Positions 7,551 to 13,016 of a DNA stretch of 13,016 nucleotides are shown here, piece by piece. Position numbers and translations under genes: made by a program. A model generated the notes under the pieces. The model was given only the letters and a program-made list of their open reading frames with translations. It did not search any database and was not told the origin of the DNA. How positions within the stretch are numbered: position 1 is the first letter of the stretch; each line of letters opens with the position of its first letter. Source of the stretch: Candidatus Faecivivens stercorigallinarum (GTDB lineage: Bacteria > Bacillota > Clostridia > Oscillospirales > Ruminococcaceae); the NCBI GenBank assembly GCA_018715465.1, contig DVLN01000220.1, positions 1 to 13,016 of the forward strand, in the 5' to 3' direction.

Positions 7551-7784
7551 CCTCTGGCTTCCACGGTACCACTCCTGTTGCCATGCCCACCGGCATGACC
7601 GCTTATCACGCATCCAACAATGCGCTTTCCCATAACGGAGGATCCCGAACCCGCTTACTTGTTTCCTTTCAGAGGCCTGCTCAAGGGGGATAGAAGCATT
7701 TCATCCTTACGCCGCCTTACACCAGCCGGCGGCTCTCTGCGGTAAATCCGAAAGTTCGTCCCTATCATCGCATTTAAATATTTA
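7509..7784 (-). promoter_or_regulatory. T-box riboswitch leader of the ilv operon
   Basis: A tRNA-sensing leader of about 275 nt upstream of ilvB. Stem I shows the conserved AGAGAGCC and GGCTGGTGTAAGGC apical features (about 7709-7737) and the TTGAGC that usually follows it (about 7679-7684). A CGCAT/ATGCG hairpin (7609-7624) and a CATGCC/GGCATG hairpin (7582-7597, stem III) come next. The T-box core AGGAGTGGTACCGTGG (7561-7576) forms an antiterminator: AGGAG (7572-7576) pairs with CTCTT (7539-7543), and GTGGAAGCC (7556-7564) with GGCTTTCAT (7544-7552). The 3' strand of this is also the 5' strand of the terminator. The bulge reads UGGU, which pairs with a tRNA ending ACCA (discriminator A); this fits Ile, Val and Leu tRNAs. 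The specifier triplet is not settled: ATC (Ile) at 7689-7691 fits the pathway, but stem I can be folded in more than one way. Confidence 0.93.
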
Positions 7785-7790
7785 TACATT

Positions 7791-7819
7791 ATTATAGGCG
7801 AAATCCGACAGGATGTCAA
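7791..7819 (-). promoter_or_regulatory. consensus sigma-A promoter of the ilv operon
   Basis: Perfect TTGACA (7814-7819) and perfect TATAAT (7791-7796) with a 17-bp spacer on the minus strand. Transcription should start near 7784, at the beginning of the T-box leader. The match is full consensus, which suggests a strong basal promoter with control left to the leader. Confidence 0.93.
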
Positions 7820-7866
7820 GACCCATTCCTACGAAAAATTTTCCCCCTGTCCGGCTATTTTCCACA

Positions 7867-9111
7867 TCAATGACGTATTCCCTGTCCCGGCATCTGAATC
7901 CAGCCCTTCGCCTGCGGAGAAGCAGCGATATTCTGACAGAGGGAGGCTGCCATCACCGCATTTTTGCCATACCGCCCGCGCAGCTGTTCAACCGTCCTGA
8001 ACAGCCGTTCCCGCCGCTCATCTGCCTGCGGACAGCCAAACAGCGAGGTCTGGACCGCCTGTCCCTGCGGACAAAGGCTGATCGCCCGCACCGTCACCGC
8101 CCGCACCGGACGGCTCCAGTCGTATTTCCCGACAAACAGCTGGTGGGCAACCCTTGCGACCGACAGAGGAGATAACACCGGAGCCGGCGTCTGGCACTGA
8201 AACTCGACATATCCCATCGACTGATCCCGCACCGCAACTGCCACTCCTTCCGCTGCCATCCCCGCGAGGTTCAGACGGTGGCTGACATCTTGCGCCAGAT
8301 GATAGATCATCAGCCAGACCTCATCATTATTCACCAGGTCCCTTGTCGCAGTCATCCCATGCCCGACACTTTTGATCGGGTCACGCCACCCCAGCGGCAT
8401 GACTGGGGAACTGTCCTCTCCCGCCGCGTATCCGCACAACAGCGCCCCGCCCTTGCCCGCAGCACGGCTGACAGCGTCCCGGTCCGCCGTGGCCAGCTCT
8501 CCGATCGTCCTGATCCCGAACCGGACCAGCCGTTTTTCGGTTGCCGGACCGACGCCCCAGAGCATCCCGACCGGCAGCGGCCAGAGCTTCTGCCGGAAAT
8601 TCTGCCGGGAGACCACCGTCACTGCGTCCGGTTTTTTCAGGTCAGAGCCAATTTTGGCAAAGATCTTATTGAAACTGACCCCGATGGACACGGTTATCCC
8701 CAGCTTTTCCCGAATCTCCATCCGAATCTTCTCCGCGATCTCTTCTCCATTCCCAAACAACCTTGTACTTCCGGTCACATCCAGCCAGCACTCATCCAAC
8801 CCATACGGCTCCACCAAATCGGTATACCGGGCATAGATCTTTCTTGCCGCCCGTGAAAAGGCAAGGTAAGCGTCAAAATGGGGTGAAACCTCCACCAGTC
8901 CCGGACACTTTTCGCGCGCCTGCCAAATTGGTTCGCCGGTCACAATCCCACATGCCTTTGCCTCCATCGACTTTGCCAGCACGATGCCGTGCCGCTCTGC
9001 CCGTGAACCGCAGACGATCAGCGGTTTCCCGGCAAGGGCAGGGGCCAGTTTCTGTTCAATACTGGCATAGCAGTTGTTCATATCGGAATGCAGGATAATC
9101 CGGCCGCTCAT
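7867..9111 (-). CDS. Y-family DNA polymerase (DinB/Pol IV-like)
   Basis: A translesion DNA polymerase of 414 residues, close to the usual length. The palm carries D10 in HSDMNNCYASIE and D106-E107 in LDECWLDVTG, matching the catalytic acids of Dpo4 (D7, D105, E106). Y15 sits at the steric-gate position. Later come KIFAKIGSDLKKPD, a helix-hairpin-helix (GVGPATEKRLVRFGI) and a little-finger domain. The first motif reads DMNN instead of the DMDC of E. coli Pol IV; from memory this is common in clostridial members. Reading could open at a TTG at 9127-9129, but the ribosome binding site GGGAGG lies inside that extension, 8 bases before the ATG at 9109-9111, so the ATG is chosen. It stands alone, with its own promoter and a LexA-like box, and ends 47 bp before the ilv promoter with no clear terminator. 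Confidence 0.93.
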   Translation of the reverse strand: MSGRIILHSDMNNCYASIEQKLAPALAGKPLIVCGSRAERHGIVLAKSMEAKACGIVTGEPIWQAREKCPGLVEVSPHFDAYLAFSRAARKIYARYTDLVEPYGLDECWLDVTGSTRLFGNGEEIAEKIRMEIREKLGITVSIGVSFNKIFAKIGSDLKKPDAVTVVSRQNFRQKLWPLPVGMLWGVGPATEKRLVRFGIRTIGELATADRDAVSRAAGKGGALLCGYAAGEDSSPVMPLGWRDPIKSVGHGMTATRDLVNNDEVWLMIYHLAQDVSHRLNLAGMAAEGVAVAVRDQSMGYVEFQCQTPAPVLSPLSVARVAHQLFVGKYDWSRPVRAVTVRAISLCPQGQAVQTSLFGCPQADERRERLFRTVEQLRGRYGKNAVMAASLCQNIAASPQAKGWIQMPGQGIRH

Positions 9112-9155
9112 CAGAATCCCTCCCGGCAATATTTACAACAGGTCATCTATAAATT

Positions 9156-9169
9156 CGAATATTCGTTCT
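9156..9169 (-). promoter_or_regulatory. LexA (SOS)-like operator in the dinB-type promoter
   Basis: On the minus strand AGAACGAATATTCG fits the Gram-positive LexA box CGAAC-N4-GTTCG with the core GAAC-N4-GTTC altered at one base (ATTC). It lies just downstream of the -10, where repressor would block initiation, and upstream of a polymerase family often under SOS control. The inner CGAATATTCG is a perfect palindrome. Confidence 0.5.
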
Positions 9170-9175
9170 GCTTTT

Positions 9176-9204
9176 AGGATACCACAGTCACGATCAAAAG
9201 TCAA
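9176..9204 (-). promoter_or_regulatory. promoter of the dinB-type gene
   Basis: TTGACT (9199-9204) and TATCCT (9176-9181) on the minus strand with a 17-bp spacer. Transcription would start near 9169, inside the LexA-like box, leaving a 5' leader of about 55 nt. Confidence 0.65.
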
Positions 9205-9236
9205 CAGATTAAAGAAAATTTGTTCTTCCAGCTTTT

Positions 9237-9285
9237 GGGCAACAAACAGCACAAGGGAGGCAATGGCTTGCTCCACTGCCTCCCT
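9237..9285 (-). terminator. probable intrinsic terminator of the lipoprotein transcript
   Basis: On the minus strand a 13-bp stem (9273-9285 pairing with 9254-9266, one G-U pair) closes a 6-nt loop, followed by a broken T tract TTGTGCTGTTTGTT (about 9241-9253). It lies about 55 bp after the lipoprotein stop and before the dinB-type promoter. The tail is less uniform than in the other terminators here. Confidence 0.6.
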
Positions 9286-9341
9286 GTTTAAAAAGACGGA
9301 CATTTCTCCCTGCGGCCTTACCGCCGCGCTGTGCCCGAAGT

Positions 9342-10010
9342 CTATTCATTGGCTGCCTCTTTGACGATGGCGTCCCATTCATCACCGTCACGCGTATTGA
9401 TTCGATACTCTGCCTGAACATACGAACCGGTGCCTGTCTCTGCCTGAGCGTTTTCTGCAATCTGGATGCTGATGGTCAGCAGGGTATTTTCGCCCACGTC
9501 CCACTCTTCCTTTGCTGAGGTCATTTCACCGCTTTTGAGAGCATCTGTTGTTCCATCTGCCGTCAGCCGTTCGGAGAAACCAGGATAGGTTGATGGTTCT
9601 CCATACTGTTGTTGAGCCTCTTCAATAAGTGAGACCGCCAGCTGGATCATCTCATCCTGCTTTGTCCCCTCCAGATCAGAAAATATAAAACATTGACCAT
9701 ACAAAACATTTTCATCGTATGTGATATCATACATCAGTATCGGGTCAAACGCCTTTCCCGCGATCTCTCTGGAGGTACTGACATCCCAGCACCCGAGAAG
9801 ATTTTCGCTTTCCTTTACATCATTTTCAGACAGTCCAAACCCTTCCAGCACCGCATCCTGTTTATGCCCGTATAGGCTTTCCAGCGTCGATACCTCGGTG
9901 TCGCTCAACAGTCCCTGTGCTGACGACTGTTTCTGTTCACAGCCAGCCATCAGCAGAACCGCTCCGGCAATTCCCAGTGTCAGCAGCAATTTCGGCAAAG
10001 TTTTTTTCAT
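9342..10010 (-). CDS. lipoprotein of unknown function
   Basis: A 222-residue protein with a type II signal peptide: MKK, a hydrophobic stretch (about 7-21), then LMAGC with the lipid-accepting cysteine at 24. The mature part (about 199 residues) should sit on the outer face of the cytoplasmic membrane. It is acidic, begins with a Q/S-rich linker and contains two further cysteines (in GCWD and GQCF). I recognise no domain. An upstream in-frame ATG at 10067 exists, but AGAGGTG lies about 7 bases before the ATG at 10008-10010, and only this start gives a proper signal peptide. It follows the three-helix membrane protein by 100 bp in the same direction with no terminator between them, so the two may be co-transcribed. 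A possible shared 10-mer lies at 10044-10053. Confidence 0.85.
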   Translation of the reverse strand: MKKTLPKLLLTLGIAGAVLLMAGCEQKQSSAQGLLSDTEVSTLESLYGHKQDAVLEGFGLSENDVKESENLLGCWDVSTSREIAGKAFDPILMYDITYDENVLYGQCFIFSDLEGTKQDEMIQLAVSLIEEAQQQYGEPSTYPGFSERLTADGTTDALKSGEMTSAKEEWDVGENTLLTISIQIAENAQAETGTGSYVQAEYRINTRDGDEWDAIVKEAANE

Positions 10011-10043
10011 CGTACTCACCTCTTCTGCAATTCCTGATATCAA

Positions 10044-10053
10044 TAGATTTTGT
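10044..10053 (+). repeat. third copy of 10-mer TAGATTTTGT upstream of the lipoprotein gene
   Basis: The same 10-mer that occurs twice upstream of the neighbouring membrane-protein gene (11792-11801 and 11813-11822), here in opposite orientation relative to its gene and 34 to 43 bp before the lipoprotein start. It may be a regulator site; no known regulator is assigned. Confidence 0.35.
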
Positions 10054-10110
10054 ATCATGCAGCGCATGTTTACGTCTGTGCACCGGAACCACCCCTTTGC
10101 CTGCTCAAAA

Positions 10111-11724
10111 TTATCGGCTCAGTTCCGCCTCAAAGAATCCGTCCCGCAAAGTGGCATACACCGTCAGTTCGACCCAGTCCCCATTTTCCAGGAACAGCGT
10201 TTCCTCGTTGCCGTTCACCGGAACGCGATAGATGCCGTCGATCGTTTGCAGATAAACATACGAATTGCCCTCAATCACAGCTGTTTCGACCGCAGCACTC
10301 AGCCGGACCGATACCGCTTCAGCCTCCTGCTGAACTACACCAGTCCCGTCGGCACCATACCGTTCGACAAACTCCTTCCAGGTGTCTTCAACGGTATCCG
10401 CCGCGACAACCTTGGTATAATCCTGCAAATCGACCATCGCGTATTTTTTAATCAGCGCACCGTCATCCACCAGCGCCATAATATAGACCGGCTCGCCATT
10501 GACATTGACCAGGCTGGGGAAGGAAGCCCGGTAGCCAAAGTTCATAACCAGACCTTCCGCCGCAGTCTTGGCGGAATATTCTTCAGCGCCGTAAATATCG
10601 TAGCGGCGAATCTGTCCGGTATGCTCGTCACAGAGGATAAATGCGATGTTGGATTCATCGCTCGCGGCAGAGGTGATACCGGTGAAAGCGTTCAGGTTTT
10701 CACCCACGACTTTATACCCATAATCGTCGGTACAGGTGTACACACCGGTCTTGGCCAGTCTCGAGTTCCAGAAACCATTTCCATACAGGCCCGCGTAATT
10801 GACCAGCCGGATCATGTCATCCGCCGGGAATACGATGCTGACCCAGTCAGGCGCATCTGCAGCCGCATATCGGGTCGTCTTGCCGGTAACTGCGTCACAG
10901 ACCAGCACGCCATTCGGCACCGGGCATCCGGTCAGCCCGACACGGAATTCATAAGTTGTCGCAATCCAGTAAGGGTTGCCGTCATTGTCCACTTCAAAAT
11001 GCACATTGTCAAAATAGACGGTCGGGCAGCTGAATTGCAGATGACGATAGATATTTTCATTAAAATAGGCGGTATCCGAATAGTGAATCGGCTCCGGGAA
11101 TTCGATATACTCGCTGCTGCCGTCCACCGGGTCTACAGAAACATACCCCGGGATACCCTCACCGCGGCGGTTGAGCCATTTCCAGAAACCGCCGTAGCCC
11201 ATCGTCGCGACCTTTTTGGCCTGCCCATTGACCGTCGTCGTCATAAACTGCCCAAGCTCGTACTGGGTCGCCAGCGTCCCCAGAGAACCAATCTGACGCT
11301 TGCCCATCGCGGCAGCAGTCGTCGTATCCATAATTGCGATATCGGTAATCTTTCCGTTTTCAACGACCTGCACTTCGGTCGCGAAATCCCCAACTGTGAT
11401 CCGTTCCTCGCCTGCTTTTGCGTACCGGGAAGCATTGAACAGCGGGCCGGAAAAGAAATTGATCACGAAAAAGACAACAACCAGTACGCCGGCAGCCGCA
11501 AACCCGAGATATCCTCTGCGGGTAGGACGTCCGTCTATCGTCAGCGTACGGAAACTAAAAATCAGCCGCAGCACGCCGTACACAACCAGCAGAAAAATCA
11601 GTGTCCACCAGGCAGACGGGTCATGGATATTGATTGCGGGCGGCGCGTAATAATACAGTGCGCCTCCTGCCAGCAATGTCAGTACAACCGGCATTACTGC
11701 ACGAAAAATCTTACTTTTTGTCAT
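10111..11724 (-). CDS. membrane-anchored protein of unknown function with large extracellular part
   Basis: A 537-residue protein with three hydrophobic helices at the N-terminus (about 9-26, 38-57 and 71-92), then about 445 soluble residues. If the N-terminus is inside, the soluble part lies outside the cell. I recognise no named domain. The region around 240-290 (DNDGNPYWIATTYEF, then NGVLVCDAVTGKTTRY) has the look of a PepSY-like strand-turn unit, and DESNIAFILCDEHTG (356-370) and GAEEYSAKTAAEG (379-391) look like conserved blocks. From memory, similar uncharacterised proteins occur in other Firmicutes. Five cysteines (233, 267, 276, 321, 365) lie in the outer part. GGGAGG sits 9 bases before the ATG. 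The upstream promoter is plausible and carries a tandem 10-mer. The lipoprotein gene follows 100 bp later, which hints at a joint envelope role (inference). Confidence 0.85.
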   Translation of the reverse strand: MTKSKIFRAVMPVVLTLLAGGALYYYAPPAINIHDPSAWWTLIFLLVVYGVLRLIFSFRTLTIDGRPTRRGYLGFAAAGVLVVVFFVINFFSGPLFNASRYAKAGEERITVGDFATEVQVVENGKITDIAIMDTTTAAAMGKRQIGSLGTLATQYELGQFMTTTVNGQAKKVATMGYGGFWKWLNRRGEGIPGYVSVDPVDGSSEYIEFPEPIHYSDTAYFNENIYRHLQFSCPTVYFDNVHFEVDNDGNPYWIATTYEFRVGLTGCPVPNGVLVCDAVTGKTTRYAAADAPDWVSIVFPADDMIRLVNYAGLYGNGFWNSRLAKTGVYTCTDDYGYKVVGENLNAFTGITSAASDESNIAFILCDEHTGQIRRYDIYGAEEYSAKTAAEGLVMNFGYRASFPSLVNVNGEPVYIMALVDDGALIKKYAMVDLQDYTKVVAADTVEDTWKEFVERYGADGTGVVQQEAEAVSVRLSAAVETAVIEGNSYVYLQTIDGIYRVPVNGNEETLFLENGDWVELTVYATLRDGFFEAELSR

Positions 11725-11754
11725 ACAAATATTCCTCCCTTTGGTTCTACCTTA

Positions 11755-11783
11755 ATCATACTGAAATTATTGGCAAAATGCAA
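11755..11783 (-). promoter_or_regulatory. candidate promoter of the three-helix membrane protein gene
   Basis: TATGAT (11755-11760, 5 of 6 consensus bases) lies 17 bp from TTGCAT (11778-11783, weak, 3 of 6) on the minus strand. An AT-rich tract containing the tandem 10-mer lies just upstream and could help as an UP element or activator site. Confidence 0.5.
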
Positions 11784-11791
11784 GAGGGTTT

Positions 11792-11822
11792 ACAAAATCT
11801 AAGAGAAAAACGACAAAATCTA
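11792..11822 (-). repeat. tandem 10-mer TAGATTTTGT, 21-bp period
   Basis: Two exact copies (11792-11801 and 11813-11822) lie 21 bp apart, two helical turns, just upstream of the -35 of the membrane-protein gene. This spacing on one helix face is typical of activator sites, but no known motif was recognised. Confidence 0.5.
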
Positions 11823-11841
11823 TAGACCAGCCAGCAGACAT

Positions 11842-11873
11842 AAAAAAAGTCCCCCGGCAAAAAGCCGAAGGAC
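11842..11873 (-). terminator. rho-independent terminator after the PTS permease gene
   Basis: GTCCTTCGGC (11864-11873) pairs with GCCGGGGGAC (11849-11858), 10 bp with two G-U pairs, around a T-rich 5-nt loop, followed by seven T (11842-11848). It begins 11 bp after the permease stop. Confidence 0.92.
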
Positions 11874-11884
11874 CATATCTTGCA

Positions 11885-12946
11885 TTATCCGTTCAGTTTC
11901 AGATCACCGTCTTTGATCCAGCCGGCTTTTCTGAAAAGTTTGCCGATTGCCCAGCAGAGCAGAGCAGGCAGCACAAAGCTGATCAGAAGCAGCCCTGCCC
12001 AGTCAAACACGGTAATCGAGGCCTTGACACCGTTGGCCACGTCGCTGACCCATCCGGTGTAGACGCCAATCTGCCCGACTAGGCCACAGGTGCCCATGCC
12101 CGACGAAATCGCAGCACCGTTCATCTCAAGGCCAAATACACATGTCGCAATCGGGCCGGTAATCGCCGATGCAATAATCGGAGGAATCCAGATGCGCGGA
12201 TTTTTCAGGATGTTGCCCATCTGGAGCATGGATGTACCAATTCCCTGAGAAACCAGTCCGCCGACGCCGTTTTCTTTCCAGCTCATCACCGCAAATCCGA
12301 CCATCTGGGCACAGCATCCGGCGACAGCCGCTCCGCCCGCCAGTCCGGTCAGACTGAGGCTTGCACAGATCGCAGCCGACGAGATCGGCAATGTCAATGC
12401 AACACCAACCAGTACCGAAATCAGAATACCCATCCAGAAAGGCTGCTGAGTCGTTGCCCAGCGGATTACTTCGCCAAGTGCGCTGGCCGCCGCACCAATC
12501 GCCGGTGCAATCAGCATCGACAGCCCACATCCCACCAGAATGGTGACACAGGGCGTCACAAGAATATCAAGTTTGGTTTCCTTGGATACCACTTTGCCCA
12601 ACTCAGCCGCGATGATTGCAATGACCAGCACCGACAACGGTCCGCCTGCTCCGCCCAGTGCATTTGCAGAATATCCGACCGCAGCCAGCGAAAACAGCAC
12701 CAGTGGCGGACATTTCAGCGCATATCCAATTGCAATCGCCATTGCACAACCGCTTACACTGTTTCCAAAACCGCCAATTGTCTGTAATACCTCAATATGC
12801 AGCTGCTGACCGAGCGTCGAGAGAATGGTTCCGACCAGCAGAGAAGCAAACAGGCCCTGTGCCATTGCTCCCAACGCATCAATACCATACCGTTTCCACG
12901 AAATTTCAATGTCTTTTCTTTTCAGAAAAGCCCTTACCTTCGCCAT
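11885..12946 (-). CDS. PTS sugar transporter subunit IIC, PTS_EIIC_2-type permease
   Basis: A polytopic membrane protein of 353 residues, rich in Gly and Ala, with roughly eight to ten hydrophobic segments between about 22 and 332 and a short charged N-terminus (MAKVRAFLKRKD). Gly-rich loops include GGFGNSVSG (58-66), NALGGAGGP (95-103), GLAGGAAVAGCCAQ (201-214) and EMNGAAISSGMGTCG (274-288). This matches the compact PF13303-type EIIC permeases, which are thought to move a sugar or related solute with a phosphotransferase system; the substrate is unknown. No EIIA or EIIB domain or neighbouring gene is present, so phosphoryl-donor partners must be elsewhere, or it may work without them. In-frame GTG and TTG codons precede it (12955), but AAAGGG sits about 9 bases before the ATG at 12944-12946, so that start is used. 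It is a single-gene unit with its own promoter and terminator. Confidence 0.85.
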   Translation of the reverse strand: MAKVRAFLKRKDIEISWKRYGIDALGAMAQGLFASLLVGTILSTLGQQLHIEVLQTIGGFGNSVSGCAMAIAIGYALKCPPLVLFSLAAVGYSANALGGAGGPLSVLVIAIIAAELGKVVSKETKLDILVTPCVTILVGCGLSMLIAPAIGAAASALGEVIRWATTQQPFWMGILISVLVGVALTLPISSAAICASLSLTGLAGGAAVAGCCAQMVGFAVMSWKENGVGGLVSQGIGTSMLQMGNILKNPRIWIPPIIASAITGPIATCVFGLEMNGAAISSGMGTCGLVGQIGVYTGWVSDVANGVKASITVFDWAGLLLISFVLPALLCWAIGKLFRKAGWIKDGDLKLNG

Positions 12947-12976
12947 CAACAACACCCTTTCATTTGCGTTATTGAC

Positions 12977-12985
12977 ATTATACCA
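12977..12985 (-). promoter_or_regulatory. extended -10 promoter of the PTS permease gene
   Basis: TGGTATAAT on the minus strand is a perfect extended -10 (TGnTATAAT). No good -35 lies at 16 to 18 bp, as is common for extended -10 promoters. Transcription would begin near 12970, about 24 nt before the ATG. Confidence 0.6.
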
Positions 12986-12995
12986 TACAGGTGTC

Positions 12996-13016
12996 TTGAC
13001 AGATAGCGGTAAAATA
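12996..13016 (+). promoter_or_regulatory. possible divergent promoter at right edge (-35 only)
   Basis: A plus-strand TTGACA at 12996-13001 is near the end. A matching -10 would fall just outside the window, so this is only a hint of a divergent gene. A second TTGACA lies at 12972-12977. Confidence 0.2.

Noticed and set aside
7696..7698. TGC (Cys) as T-box specifier
   Set aside because: The UGGU bulge pairs with discriminator A, whereas tRNA-Cys normally has U, and the genes are for branched-chain amino acids.
9721..11802. Plus-strand open frame of 693 codons
   Set aside because: It spans two minus-strand genes and the gap between them, has no start signals and no protein-like domains, and reads as antisense of well-supported genes.

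Overview
The window reads as a chromosomal segment of a moderately GC-rich Firmicute, most likely a Clostridia or Oscillospiraceae-type gut anaerobe. The reasons are a T-box leader, GGAGG-type ribosome binding sites, a Gram-positive lipoprotein, U-rich intrinsic terminators and family-level resemblance of several proteins. The species cannot be named from sequence alone. Every supported gene lies on the minus strand, so the window is read from right to left. I see no rRNA, tRNA, CRISPR array, insertion sequence or phage gene.

From the right edge: a lone PTS EIIC-type permease (11885-12946) with an extended -10 promoter and a clean terminator. Next come two genes of unknown function: a 537-residue protein with three N-terminal membrane helices and a large predicted extracellular part (10111-11724), and a 222-residue lipoprotein (9342-10010). 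A strong hairpin closes that pair. Then follows a Y-family DNA polymerase (dinB-like, 7867-9111), whose promoter carries a LexA-like box.

The centre is a branched-chain amino acid operon. A consensus sigma-A promoter (TTGACA, 17 bp, TATAAT) drives a T-box leader with a mutually exclusive antiterminator and terminator, followed by ilvB, ilvN, ilvA and an SDR reductase that overlaps ilvA by 4 bp. IlvA makes 2-oxobutyrate. IlvBN condenses it with pyruvate towards isoleucine, or condenses two pyruvates towards valine and leucine. The genes for the next steps (ilvC, ilvD, ilvE) are not in the window. The SDR looks more like the EF-P 5-aminopentanone reductase (YmfI) group than an ilv enzyme, so its place in the operon is a puzzle.

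After the SDR comes about 250 bp of palindrome-rich non-coding DNA, then a very strong terminator, then a P2A-type Ca2+-transporting ATPase (218-2878). The left 217 bp are AT-rich and hold a candidate promoter for a gene beyond the edge.

I did not find a clear new multi-gene system. The best leads are the uncharacterised membrane protein and lipoprotein pair with a shared upstream 10-mer, the SDR coupled to ilvA, and the palindrome cluster.
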